This document shows positions 1-8,216 of a stretch of DNA of 22,397 bases, in pieces. Numbering within the stretch: position 1 is the first letter of the stretch; every line of letters begins with the position of its first letter. Origin of the DNA: Desulfobacteraceae bacterium (lineage in GTDB: Bacteria > Desulfobacterota > DSM-4660 > Desulfatiglandales > Desulfatiglandaceae); contig CP070700.1 of assembly GCA_020349865.1 (NCBI GenBank), forward strand, positions 3,185,401-3,207,797. The letters run 5' to 3'. The notes under the pieces are model-generated. The model searched no databases. It was not told where the DNA came from and was given only the letters and a program-made list of their open reading frames with translations. The position numbers were made by a program, and so were the translations under genes.

Positions 1-106
1 CAAGTATCGACACCTTTGCACCCTGGTTTACCAGATTCCGGACGCAGGCCTCACCCAGCCCCGAAGCACCTCCTGTTACCACCGCAGCAGAACCGTTAAT
101 CTCCAT
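1..106 (-). CDS. SDR-family dehydrogenase, N-terminal fragment
   Basis: Only the first 35 codons lie inside the window; the gene continues past the left edge. The translated start has the Rossmann nucleotide motif TGGASGLG (TGxxxGxG) after a short beta strand, which is diagnostic of short-chain dehydrogenases/reductases. The wording of the N-terminus is closest to the 3-hydroxyacyl-CoA dehydrogenase type 2 (HSD10-like) group that occurs in branched-chain acyl-CoA oxidation clusters; that subfamily call is inference from 35 residues. The ATG at 104-106 has a good ribosome site (GGAGG at 114-118, 7 nt upstream). It lies downstream of livF in the same direction, but 278 bp away and behind its own palindrome (131-147), so it may be a separate transcription unit. 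Confidence 0.8.
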   Translation of the reverse strand, partial: MEINGSAAVVTGGASGLGEACVRNLVNQGAKVSIL

Positions 107-130
107 AAATGAACCTCCATATATTTTTTT

Positions 131-147
131 TTGACCTGCACGGTCAA
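131..147. promoter_or_regulatory. Palindrome upstream of the SDR gene, candidate operator
   Basis: TTGACC and GGTCAA are perfect 6-bp inverted arms around a 5-nt centre (TGCAC). The site lies 25-41 nt upstream of the SDR start codon, where a repressor or activator site would sit. It is unlike the TetR palindrome at 20963-20988. A -35-like TTGACC occurs in it on the minus strand, but the matching -10 would overlap the ribosome site, so an operator is more likely than a promoter. Which regulator binds is not known. Confidence 0.4.
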
Positions 148-384
148 CTTTAGCACTCTTTTGCCGCTCAACATACCCTACAAAGAGCTATAAGATTTAA
201 CTGCACCGATTGAGTTTTTCTATCCGATAAATGAAGAAATATAACATAAAATGTGGAAGGCAATAAAACCAATACCTGATAACAAATACCCAATACCACC
301 TGATTGAGCCTTGCTCAATGAGGGTTCTCCATTGCATCAACTGAATGGTTTTGCAGGTGGGTGGTAAACATGCTATCGGTCACA

Positions 385-1179
385 TCAGGAGAGCCACCGC
401 TTTCGTCTTTTGTAATGCTTTACATCCTTGTAGCTTTTCCTTTTGCCGACCTGACTAAGACCGAGATAAAACTCCTTGATATCCTCGTTTTCTTTGAGTT
501 TGGAAGATGGGCCGTCCAGTACTATCCGGCCATTTTCCATAACATATGCATGATCAGAAATTGAAAGGGCAACAAAGGCATTCTGTTCCACCACCAGGAT
601 GGAGGTATTCTGCTCTTTATTGATGCGTTCAATAATCTTGAAAATTTCTTTGACCAGGGCAGGGCTCAATCCCAAAGATGGTTCATCCAAGAGCATCAAT
701 TTGGGCCTGGCCATCAGGCCCCTTCCCATGACCAGCATCTGTCTCTCACCTCCAGACAGGTAACCGCTGACCCTGTGCCGCATACGGGCCAGGATGGGGA
801 AGTATTTATACACATCTTCCATATCCTTTTTTATAGCATCCTGGTCATTTCTTGAATACGCCCCGACCTTTATATTTTCTTCCACAGTCAGTTGTTCAAA
901 AAGGGGCCGGCCCTCCATAACCTGGACAATACCCATCCTCACGATCTCTTCAGGACTTTTCTGATCGATCCTTGTGCCTTCAAACTCGATAGAACCATCA
1001 GTCACCTCACCCAGTTCGGTCTTTAAAAGACCGGACATTGCCTTCAGTGTTGTGGTTTTGCCAGCCCCATTGGCCCCTAAAAGGGCCACAATGTTGCCTT
1101 TCATAACATCCAATGAGACCCCTTTAAGGACCAGTATTACGTCACTGTAAATGACTTCGATGTTGTTAAGAATAAGCAT
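385..1179 (-). CDS. livF: LivF-type ABC transporter ATPase
   Basis: ATP-binding subunit of a branched-chain amino acid (HAAT)-type ABC importer; it powers uptake through LivH/LivM on the cytoplasmic side of the membrane. Visible motifs are Walker A GANGAGKT (residues 35-42), ABC signature LSGGE (141-145), Walker B LMLLDEP (161-167), and VVEQN near 197-200, where the usual H-loop histidine is Gln as is normal for LivF. At 264 aa it is about 25-30 residues longer than a typical LivF because of a basic tail rich in K and R. It starts 5 nt after the lipoprotein stop and is the last gene of the transport operon. The transporter class handles amino acids but also aromatic and aliphatic acids, so the substrate is open. 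Confidence 0.93.
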   Translation of the reverse strand: MLILNNIEVIYSDVILVLKGVSLDVMKGNIVALLGANGAGKTTTLKAMSGLLKTELGEVTDGSIEFEGTRIDQKSPEEIVRMGIVQVMEGRPLFEQLTVEENIKVGAYSRNDQDAIKKDMEDVYKYFPILARMRHRVSGYLSGGERQMLVMGRGLMARPKLMLLDEPSLGLSPALVKEIFKIIERINKEQNTSILVVEQNAFVALSISDHAYVMENGRIVLDGPSSKLKENEDIKEFYLGLSQVGKRKSYKDVKHYKRRKRWLS

Positions 1180-1184
1180 GCCTA

Positions 1185-1679
1185 TTATTTCTTCTTTGGC
1201 GGCGGAACGATTTTCAGGGTTGAGGTGGCAATTCTGTCAGACTCCAGACCTGTGGCATTTATTTTATACTCACCTGGTGGTATTGGTTTTGCCTCTTTGA
1301 AATTTGGTTTAATGATCGGTTCCCAGCCCACCTGAAAAAACCAGTTCAGGGTGGCCATAGGGCCCATGGCAGCAGAAAAATTCCCTTTCTCATCAGCAGT
1401 TGCAACGGCAATGCCAACATCGTCTCCCTCTTTCACCCCTTTCATCTTAAGGCCGGGCGGTAAAACCATCTCAACCGTAACCATCTCCTTTGGTTCAAAT
1501 CCTGAACCTTTGAAGGTCACCGGTTTTTTAATCAGCGCAGGGGAAAGGAATATCTCAGGTGGAGCTACCTCCAACGTTGCCTTTGGCCCTATTAATGATT
1601 TCAAGGTCTGGCACGAAAGAGCCCCTAACACCAGGCCCGTGATCATAACAAAAAAGATAATTACTTTAAAAATTTTCAT
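1185..1679 (-). CDS. Small putative lipoprotein in the Liv operon, function unknown
   Basis: A 164-aa protein with an export signal: Lys at residues 2 and 5, a hydrophobic stretch at about 6-19, then ALSC with Cys23 as probable lipidation site (an imperfect lipobox). The mature part is beta-rich, with a GSGFEP motif near 54-59, a GNFSA motif near residue 100 and a PGEYKI motif near 137, resembling Ig-like or IPT-like extracytoplasmic domains. It ends in PPPKKK. I recognise no named family. It sits between the binding protein (20 nt upstream) and livF (5 nt downstream) with a strong ribosome site (AGGAGG), so it is a genuine operon member. An accessory periplasmic or outer-membrane role in substrate capture is inference. 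Confidence 0.8.
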   Translation of the reverse strand: MKIFKVIIFFVMITGLVLGALSCQTLKSLIGPKATLEVAPPEIFLSPALIKKPVTFKGSGFEPKEMVTVEMVLPPGLKMKGVKEGDDVGIAVATADEKGNFSAAMGPMATLNWFFQVGWEPIIKPNFKEAKPIPPGEYKINATGLESDRIATSTLKIVPPPKKK

Positions 1680-1699
1680 TTGTTGCCTCCTTTCGCTTA

Positions 1700-2920
1700 C
1701 TAAAATTTGTGAAGGCTTACTGCATCAGGCGCCTTTCGCCAACCGGTAATGGGTACGATCTGACCGTCTTTTACCCGGTAAATCTTAACTTCAAGGCTTC
1801 CCCTTCTTGATGTAGGAGAGTAGGCGCATACTCCCTGAATGCCGTGCTTATCCAAACCAGTAATGCTTTGATAGGCTTTATACATATCGTCTGGTTTAAG
1901 TTTTCCATACCCAACTGCCTTGAGGGCTGATTTTAAACCAGCCACATAGGTGATTGCCCAGGACATACCCATACCGTAAACTTCATTGAATTTATCCAGG
2001 GAACCCCTGTATTTTTTCCACATGTCCGTCACAAAAGCATTATTCCTGGATTCTTCGCCTCTCTGGAAAAAGGAAACGATCGCCGTCCCTTCCAGGGCCT
2101 TGGCATGAACGCCGATACCTAAGGCAGTGGGCCCCCAGTAACCACAGGTCATTTGAATATCCTTCGTAATGCCCAAAGCATGGGCGTCTCTTATAATATT
2201 GGTGGGAGTAGGATCAACACCGCCTGCATGAATGTAATGTGCCCCAGACTTGGCAAGCCGTGTCAGATAGACATCGTGTTTAAGGGTGCCTGGTGGGAAA
2301 AATTCAGGTGGAAGCAGTTTTATGCCTAATTTTTCAGCGTATTCTTTGCCGCCCCGCAAAAGCTCTCTGCCAAAAGGGTTATCCCAGTTGAGGTATCCGA
2401 CTACAGGGGGGCCGGATTTTCCTTTGGCCCTCCAGTCATCCATGACCCAGTCCATCAAGGCAGCAAAAGCGTCTTGATAGGCGGGACCCCAGATAAATGT
2501 TCTCTGTAGGTGGGCCTGGAATTCCCCGTCCCCGGGGACAATCTGTAGCCTCTTGTCCCTTTCAATTAACCTGGCAACGGCCTTCCCTATACCTGTGCTG
2601 ATGGAGTTGACGACCAACAATTTCGGTGTCCTTCTGTACCGCTTATACGCAGACACAGCCCTGGCAACATCGTATCTGGTATCGATCCCGATAAATTTTA
2701 TCTTGACCCCGTCAACCCCTCCTTTGGAATTTATATCCTTGATATAATCCTCAAGGCCCATATCAGCCGGAACATTAAGCCCGGCAATAGGGCCTGTATA
2801 GTCTGCCAGACTAAGGTAAGCCACTTCCTTTTCCTTAGCAAAAGAGGACGAACTTAACCCTACAATGCTTAAGCAGACAGCTAAAATAATTGAGAGAAAG
2901 ATTATACTTCGTTTTCCCAT
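1700..2920 (-). CDS. Periplasmic substrate-binding protein of a Liv-type ABC transporter
   Basis: A Peripla_BP_6 (LivK-like) receptor that captures the substrate in the periplasm and delivers it to LivHM. I start it at the ATG at 2918-2920: it is preceded by a GGGGG-containing ribosome site and begins a normal Sec signal (MGKRS, then a hydrophobic core, SSSSFA, cleavage before KEKEV, about residue 28). This gives 406 aa, usual for the family. The reading frame is open for another 90 codons upstream to 3190, but that extension is encoded by the inserted 299-bp element and spacer and has no signal-peptide sense. The mature part starts with AYLSLADYTGPIAG, the typical first strand and ligand loop. 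It is separated from livM by 527 bp, unusual within this operon. Confidence 0.92.
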   Translation of the reverse strand: MGKRSIIFLSIILAVCLSIVGLSSSSFAKEKEVAYLSLADYTGPIAGLNVPADMGLEDYIKDINSKGGVDGVKIKFIGIDTRYDVARAVSAYKRYRRTPKLLVVNSISTGIGKAVARLIERDKRLQIVPGDGEFQAHLQRTFIWGPAYQDAFAALMDWVMDDWRAKGKSGPPVVGYLNWDNPFGRELLRGGKEYAEKLGIKLLPPEFFPPGTLKHDVYLTRLAKSGAHYIHAGGVDPTPTNIIRDAHALGITKDIQMTCGYWGPTALGIGVHAKALEGTAIVSFFQRGEESRNNAFVTDMWKKYRGSLDKFNEVYGMGMSWAITYVAGLKSALKAVGYGKLKPDDMYKAYQSITGLDKHGIQGVCAYSPTSRRGSLEVKIYRVKDGQIVPITGWRKAPDAVSLHKF

Positions 2921-3447
2921 GGTAACCCCCTTTCTTTCTATTAAGGTTAACGTGAAAAATATTGCCTGCTTATTGGTAAATTTATTCTTTCTATAAACAG
3001 GCGCACCGGAACCAAACATAAAGGGTGAATAAAGAATCTCGTAACAGTTTAGCTCTTTGAAAAAACCAACCGTGGATTGTAGGGGCATGGGGATCTCTTT
3101 TTCAAAAGCCGCATAAGCCGGCCTCATTACATAGAACGGCAGATTGGCCTTTAAATTCAGTCCAGGAAAGCCCCAGAAGGGAACCTTCAAAAAAGACGTC
3201 GCCTTCTCTGCCTGCTCAGCGCCCCTGTTTACGGCCCAGGGGGCGTGCCACGAGCTTTGTAGAGTTTTTGTGATGCGGCTTTTGAAAAAGAGATCCCCAT
3301 AGCCCTTCCTGGCCTATTTTCAAAGAGCTAAAGTGCTACAGAATTTCGAATGTTGAAACCTTTCACTTTTTTCTTCCTTATTCGATATTAATTATTCGAT
3401 ATTGAAAACCATTTTCTTCTAAAAAAGCTGACGTGACGACTAACCAT
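2921..3447. other. 527-bp spacer between livM and the binding-protein gene
   Basis: No gene is seen. The spacer contains the binding-protein ribosome site, AT-rich DNA, the 299-bp element at 3041-3339 with its flanking 8-bp duplications, and two copies of TTCGATATT (3381-3389, 3395-3403). Without the element and one duplication the spacer would be about 220 bp, so a promoter or processing site of its own for the binding-protein gene is possible. I cannot point to a convincing -35/-10 pair. Confidence 0.6.
3041..3339 (+). mobile_element. 299-bp non-autonomous element, copy 1 (IS66-like ends)
   Basis: The ends are imperfect inverted repeats of about 23 bp: GTAACAGTTTAGCTCTTTGA at the left, and the same with two differences (GTAGCACTTTAGC...) reading in from the right. 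Flanks are AGAATCTC (3033-3040) and AGAATTTC (3340-3347), a 7/8 target duplication. A second copy lies at 13889-14187 in the opposite orientation. The two align over all 299 positions without gaps, with 36 differences by hand count (about 88%). Termini starting GTAA with 8-bp duplications are the known signature of IS66-family elements, so this is probably a MITE moved by an IS66 transposase; no transposase gene is in the window. It carries a nested internal inverted repeat (3082-3116 with 3271-3305). Confidence 0.85.
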
Positions 3448-4494
3448 CTAATGTGCAAACGGATAGAGCCTGTAAGATGCCTTAAATATCTCCCAGCGAT
3501 GTGCCAGGCCCCTCGGTTCAAGGATGAGGAAAATCATGAGGGCCAGGCCAAAGGCGATGAGGCCGAGAGCAGCAGCCGGAGAGCTCCCTAACCATGGAAG
3601 TGCCTTGGCTAAAACGGGTGATGTAAACATGACAAATTCGTTCAATATCCGAATAAAAAGAACACCAAAAAAAACGCCTGGAATACTCCCCATACCTCCA
3701 ATGATTAACATACCCACGTATTCGAGGGCATGCAGCAGGGTAAATTGTTCGGTGTTTACTACTGTGATCAAGTGGGCCCACAAAGACCCGGCAATGCCTG
3801 CAAAAAAACAGGAAATAAAAAAGGCAAGCAACTTGTAATAATACAGGTTGACGCCCATCACCTCGCCCGCAAGGTCATTATCCCTAATGGCCACAAAGGC
3901 CCTGCCAACCTTGGATCTGACCAGGTTCCTGGCAGCATAGGTCATGATAACCATCACGGTCATGATGATATAGAACATTCTCTCATCCGTGTCGAATTCG
4001 AACACCCCTAAGCTGGGTGGTGGCGGAAATAGACCCTTAAACGAGCCGGTAATATCTAAGTGAAGGATAAGCCAAATAACGACGAAGTGAATCGCAATAG
4101 TTGCCATTGCCAAGTACATACCCTTGATTCTTAAGGAAGGTGCCCCGCCGATAATGCCGATTACTCCGGCCATGACACCGGACAGCGGAAGGGCGATCCA
4201 GAAGGGCAATCCAAACTTTATGGTGAGTACGGATGAGGTATAGGCGCCGATGGCCATGAATGCGGCCTGGCCAAATGAAATCTGTCCACAAAAGCCACTT
4301 ACTATCTGTAAACCGAGTACAACAATTACACTGATAGCCAGCATATTCATAAAACTAATGAGATAATAAGAGCCGAACAGGGGAAAGAGGTAGAGAAGAA
4401 TCAAAGCCGATATGAGGATAACCCAGTGCTGCCATGTTCTGATGATGGCAATATCCAGGGCATAACTTTTATCAAACACACCACATGGTCTCAT
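3448..4494 (-). CDS. livM: LivM-type ABC transporter permease
   Basis: Inner-membrane permease of the HAAT importer (BPD_transp_2), pairing with LivH to form the channel. It has 348 aa with about nine hydrophobic segments and the family signatures GQISFGQAAFMAIGAY near residue 70 and IGGMGSIPGVFFG near residue 265. The ATG at 4492-4494 has GGAG 8-11 nt upstream and lies 25 nt after livH. The downstream partner (binding protein) is displaced by the inserted element. Length and organisation are normal for LivM. Confidence 0.93.
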   Translation of the reverse strand: MRPCGVFDKSYALDIAIIRTWQHWVILISALILLYLFPLFGSYYLISFMNMLAISVIVVLGLQIVSGFCGQISFGQAAFMAIGAYTSSVLTIKFGLPFWIALPLSGVMAGVIGIIGGAPSLRIKGMYLAMATIAIHFVVIWLILHLDITGSFKGLFPPPPSLGVFEFDTDERMFYIIMTVMVIMTYAARNLVRSKVGRAFVAIRDNDLAGEVMGVNLYYYKLLAFFISCFFAGIAGSLWAHLITVVNTEQFTLLHALEYVGMLIIGGMGSIPGVFFGVLFIRILNEFVMFTSPVLAKALPWLGSSPAAALGLIAFGLALMIFLILEPRGLAHRWEIFKASYRLYPFAH

Positions 4495-4519
4495 GAACTA
4501 GCTCCGATTTATCCTTAAA

Positions 4520-5404
4520 TTATATCCTTTCAATCCTGACAAGGCCAAACAGGCCATAAGGCCTGATTAATAATACTAAAAGAAGGACAGCATAGGCGGC
4601 AACATCCTTAATGCCGCCACCTACAAGCGGATCAAGATAAGCGGCCCCTATATTTTCAACAACACCCAATAAAAGTCCAACGACAAGCGCCCCTAACAGA
4701 GAATCGAGTCCTCCGCAGATTGCCACTATAAGACCGTTAATTCCGATATAAGGGAGCATATAGTATATATCCATCACATTTGCCGTAGCAATTCCTGCCA
4801 CTGCAGCTACTAAGGCCGAAAGTATCCAGATGTAGGAAAAGATGTTTCTGACAGTGATACCAGTACTCTGGGCCAAACGATGATCTTCGGCTGTGGCCCT
4901 CATACCCAGACCCAGTTTGGTATATTTGAAAATAAGGGAAAGGACTGCAAATAACAATATTGCCGTACAAAAACTTATGAGTTGGTTGATTGGTATGGAA
5001 AGACCGGCAACGACAAGGTTACCTTCAGGCAAGAAGGCAGGCAGTGTCCTTGTTTGCCCCTTAAGATAAAGGACAAACACGCCCTCAAGGGCGATAAAGA
5101 TCGCGAATGTCATTAAAAATGCGGCAATCAGTGGCTGCCCTATAAGTGGGCGAAGGGTCAGCCTTTCAATCAAAAGCCCAATCAAAGCTGTCAAGACAAA
5201 TGCAGGGACAAGGCCTATCCAGAAAGGCAGGCCCAGGCCTCCTAAGAAAAGCCAGAAAAAGAGGGCACCAAAGGCAACTAATTGTCCGTGAGCCAAGCTG
5301 ACCACGTGGGTGGATTTGTAAACCAGGACAATGGCAGCAGCCACTAAGGCATAGAGGCTGCCAATCATCATACCCGTTACCGTTTGTTGAAGAAATTCAA
5401 TCAT
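4520..5404 (-). CDS. livH: LivH-type ABC transporter permease
   Basis: Inner-membrane permease, 294 aa, with the typical start (FLQQTVTGMMIGSLYALVA) and the family motif STHVVSLAHGQLVAFGA near residues 31-47. The C-terminal part has ICGGLDSLLGALVVG, the conserved cytoplasmic loop that docks the ATPases. It partners LivM and lies 25 nt upstream of it. The ATG at 5402-5404 has AGGA upstream. A 120-bp spacer with a short interspersed repeat (5490-5502) separates it from the CoA ligase gene, which is in the same operon. Confidence 0.93.
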   Translation of the reverse strand: MIEFLQQTVTGMMIGSLYALVAAAIVLVYKSTHVVSLAHGQLVAFGALFFWLFLGGLGLPFWIGLVPAFVLTALIGLLIERLTLRPLIGQPLIAAFLMTFAIFIALEGVFVLYLKGQTRTLPAFLPEGNLVVAGLSIPINQLISFCTAILLFAVLSLIFKYTKLGLGMRATAEDHRLAQSTGITVRNIFSYIWILSALVAAVAGIATANVMDIYYMLPYIGINGLIVAICGGLDSLLGALVVGLLLGVVENIGAAYLDPLVGGGIKDVAAYAVLLLVLLIRPYGLFGLVRIERI

Positions 5405-5489
5405 GATTATTCCTGTCTTCGCTTCATGAGAAGGGGTTTGTGTTTTATAACAGGTTCGATGTGCATAAGCTTAAAACAATTACAGGCGT

Positions 5490-5502
5490 AAGGCTTAAGG
5501 CG
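5490..5502 (+). repeat. Short interspersed repeat AAGGCTTAAGGCG, copy A
   Basis: This 13-mer lies in the spacer between livH and the ligase gene. The identical 13-mer occurs at 15931-15943 and a 12/13 inverted match at 16040-16052, each within similar G-rich surroundings (GCGCAnGGCG). All three are intergenic. Confidence 0.6.
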
Positions 5503-5524
5503 CAGGGCGAAAGGTTTTGGCGGT

Positions 5525-7420
5525 TTAAATTTCATTCACATGGATCGATGTCTCAATCGTGCCTGTTCTTCCGTCTCTGTAAGTCACGCTGGCCTCAACC
5601 CTATAGATATCCTTGTCACCATAAAGGGCATCAATAAGGTCTTTGTACCTATCTTCAACAAACGCTCTTCGCAGTTTCCTCGTCCTGGTCAACTCATCTT
5701 CATCTGCATCAAATTCCTTGTGCAGGTTTACGAATTTCTTTATCCTTGTCCATTCCGGCAGTGAGTCATTGACCTTGATGATCTCTTTTTTTATTAGATC
5801 CAAGACTTCTTCCTTTTGAGACAGATCCGTAAAGGTCGTATAGGCAATATGATGGGCTTCTGCAAACCTTCCCACATTTTCGAGATCTATGTTAATAAGA
5901 GAAGTGACACATTCTTTATCCGGGCCGCCAATGATCAGGGCATCTTTGATATAAGGACTGAATCTGAGCCTTATTTCTGAATACTGAGGGGAGAATTTTT
6001 TCCCACCTGCCAATTCTTTAAGATCGTCCATCCTGTCAATGACAATGAGATGACCATCCTTGTTTATGTGTCCAAAATCACCCGTATAAAACCAGCCATC
6101 TTTCACTTTTTCTGCCGTCGCCTCAGGATCCTTGTAATAACCGGAGTAGGGGTATTTGTTTTTGATAAGGATTTCCCCTTCATCCGAGAGCTTAATTTTC
6201 ACCCAGGGGACAGGCGGGCCTGATGTCTCGGGCCTGATGTCCCCTTCTCTGGGCATGCTCATGACACCCTGCTCCGTACTGCCATAGAACAGGCGAATGT
6301 CAATTCCAAGGGCCTTAAAATACCTTATTATATCCGGGCTGACCGCTGCTCCGGCAGAATAAACAACATCCAGGTTGGCAAGGCCTAACCTATCCCTGAG
6401 TTGTCTAAAGAGTGCATGATAGGCAAGAAAGAACATGACCCTCCATGGTAAATTGATCCTTTTCTTGCCGCTTTTCATATCAGCTACCTTTAGTCCTATG
6501 GAAAGGGCGATCCGGTATATGAGGCGACGGAGGTAGGTTGAGTCTATCATCTTTGCCTGGACCATCCTGTTTAGGTTTTCCCACAACCTGGCGCCGAAAA
6601 AAAGGATGCCCGGCCCTATTTCCCTGATGTTTTCCTGAACGGTTTCCGGTTCTTCAGGAAAGTTTACAACCATACATGCCAGGATACTACCCGCAATGCC
6701 TATTCCCTGCTCTGTAATCCAGGCAGGCGGTATAAAAGACAGGTATTCATAGTTTTTTCCGAACCAGCCATCCAATTCACCCCATTCCCTGACAGACTCC
6801 ACCAGCCACCTTTGACTGAGCATTCCCCCTTTGGCAAGGCCCGTGGTTCCCGACGTATAGCAAAAGGCTGCGATATCGTCTCCAGAGCCCTGATCGACCA
6901 TATCGTCAAAAAGCCCAGGGTGCTGTTTCTCGTAATCCTTTCCCAGCGCAATGACCTCATCAAAGGAGAGGAGTATAGAGTCAGTATAGGTCCAGAGGCC
7001 TTTAGGATCCCAGTAGATGACCTTTTTTAACTTCGGGGCATCATTTTTTATCTCAAGAAATTTATCCACTTGTTCCTGGTCATGAACGACGGCAAATGTT
7101 GAGTCCGAATGTTCTGCGTAGTATTTAACTTCCTCAGGAAGGCAGTCTGTGAATATACCAACGGCCGCGCCGCCGGCCGACTGGACAGCAAGCTCGGCCC
7201 AGAACCATTCCGGCTTATTTTCCCCTAAGATTGAGACCTTATCACCTCTCTTGAGCCCCAAACTCACAAGCCCCAGGCAGAAATGCTTCACCTTATGGTA
7301 ATAATCCTCCCACGTATACTCCTGCCATACCCCCTTGTCCTTGACCCTCATGGCTACAACCCGGGGACCATGTTTTTTATAGTTTTCTCTCAATACTTGC
7401 GGTAGTGTTTCAAGGGGCAT
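5525..7420 (-). CDS. AMP-forming acyl-CoA ligase, long-chain (COG1022) type
   Basis: Activates a carboxylic acid to its CoA thioester with ATP, giving AMP and PPi. The 631-aa protein has the adenylate-forming motifs in order: YTSGTTGLAKGG (188-199), FYGSTEQG (378-385), YTGD (445-448), the hinge region DRMDDLKELAGGKKFSPQ (462-479), and the C-terminal catalytic lysine in TRTRKLRR (Lys582). The P-loop reads GLAKG instead of the common GxPKG. It lies inside the transporter operon, 5 nt after livG and before livH, which suggests that the imported substrate is a free acid converted to CoA on entry. Long-chain-type length does not prove a long-chain substrate; aromatic or branched acids are possible. 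Confidence 0.92.
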   Translation of the reverse strand: MPLETLPQVLRENYKKHGPRVVAMRVKDKGVWQEYTWEDYYHKVKHFCLGLVSLGLKRGDKVSILGENKPEWFWAELAVQSAGGAAVGIFTDCLPEEVKYYAEHSDSTFAVVHDQEQVDKFLEIKNDAPKLKKVIYWDPKGLWTYTDSILLSFDEVIALGKDYEKQHPGLFDDMVDQGSGDDIAAFCYTSGTTGLAKGGMLSQRWLVESVREWGELDGWFGKNYEYLSFIPPAWITEQGIGIAGSILACMVVNFPEEPETVQENIREIGPGILFFGARLWENLNRMVQAKMIDSTYLRRLIYRIALSIGLKVADMKSGKKRINLPWRVMFFLAYHALFRQLRDRLGLANLDVVYSAGAAVSPDIIRYFKALGIDIRLFYGSTEQGVMSMPREGDIRPETSGPPVPWVKIKLSDEGEILIKNKYPYSGYYKDPEATAEKVKDGWFYTGDFGHINKDGHLIVIDRMDDLKELAGGKKFSPQYSEIRLRFSPYIKDALIIGGPDKECVTSLINIDLENVGRFAEAHHIAYTTFTDLSQKEEVLDLIKKEIIKVNDSLPEWTRIKKFVNLHKEFDADEDELTRTRKLRRAFVEDRYKDLIDALYGDKDIYRVEASVTYRDGRTGTIETSIHVNEI

Positions 7421-7425
7421 AGAAC

Positions 7426-8205
7426 TTACTCCTCACCCAAATAGGCCCGTATAACCCTCTCATCATTTTTTATTTCTTGAGGCAAACCCTCGGCAATTTT
7501 GCATCCAAAATCAAGCACAGAGATCCTGTGGGATATATCCATAACCACATCCATGTCATGTTCGATAAGCACAATGGGTATTTTTTTGAGCTCAAAAATA
7601 TCAAGGACAAATCTGGCCATATCCTCCTTTTCCTCGACATTCATGCCTGCCATGGGTTCATCCAGGAGTAGAATAGCCGGGTCCATACAGAGGGCTCTGG
7701 CCATATCCACCTTTTTTCTCTGACCGTAGGGAAGTGAGCCAACTACCTTTTTTCTAATAGATTCCATCTCCAAAAGATCTATGATCTCTTCTACTTGCTC
7801 TCGATGGGCGATTTCTTCTCCCCGGGTAGGGCCAAAAAACAGGCAACCTGATAATGCCCCTCTCTTCATATGGATATGTCTGGCAGCCATCAAATTATCC
7901 AGGGCACTGAGGCCTGAAAAAAGCTCTATGTTTTGAAATGTCCTGGCAATACCTAGTGCAGCGATTTTATGGGGCTTGAGGCGTGTCAGATCTATGCCTT
8001 GATAGAGTATCTCCCCCTGGTATGGGTGATAGAACCCATTGATACAGTTGAGGAAACAGGTTTTCCCTGCACCATTGGGTCCAATTATGGCAAGTATTTC
8101 GCCGTCTTTTATCTCAAGGCTTACGTCATTCAACGCCTGCAGCCCGCCAAATTTTAGGTACAGACTGCTAATTTTTATTACAACTTCATCTTTATTTTGA
8201 GTCAT
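7426..8205 (-). CDS. livG: LivG-type ABC transporter ATPase
   Basis: Second ATPase of the HAAT importer. It has 259 aa with Walker A GPNGAGKT (42-49), signature LPYGQ (158-162, the usual LivG variant of LSGGQ), Walker B ILLLDEP (178-184) and the H-loop IEHD with His216. LivG proteins carry the H-loop histidine that LivF lacks, so the pair is complementary. It starts 11 nt after the TetR stop codon and ends 5 nt before the ligase, so it is the first structural gene of the operon. Its ribosome site (CGGAA) is weak, consistent with translational coupling to the regulator gene. Confidence 0.94.
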   Translation of the reverse strand: MTQNKDEVVIKISSLYLKFGGLQALNDVSLEIKDGEILAIIGPNGAGKTCFLNCINGFYHPYQGEILYQGIDLTRLKPHKIAALGIARTFQNIELFSGLSALDNLMAARHIHMKRGALSGCLFFGPTRGEEIAHREQVEEIIDLLEMESIRKKVVGSLPYGQRKKVDMARALCMDPAILLLDEPMAGMNVEEKEDMARFVLDIFELKKIPIVLIEHDMDVVMDISHRISVLDFGCKIAEGLPQEIKNDERVIRAYLGEE

Positions 8206-8216
8206 TGAACATTCCG

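Noticed and set aside
181..194. CAAAGAGCTATAAG, similar to the end of the 299-bp element
   Set aside because: Only about 10 bases match, with no partner end and no duplication, so it is not counted as a third copy.
303..319. ATTGAGC-CTT-GCTCAAT hairpin after livF
   Set aside because: A perfect 7-bp stem, but no T-run follows on the minus strand, so I do not call it a terminator. It only loosely resembles the TetR1 half-site.
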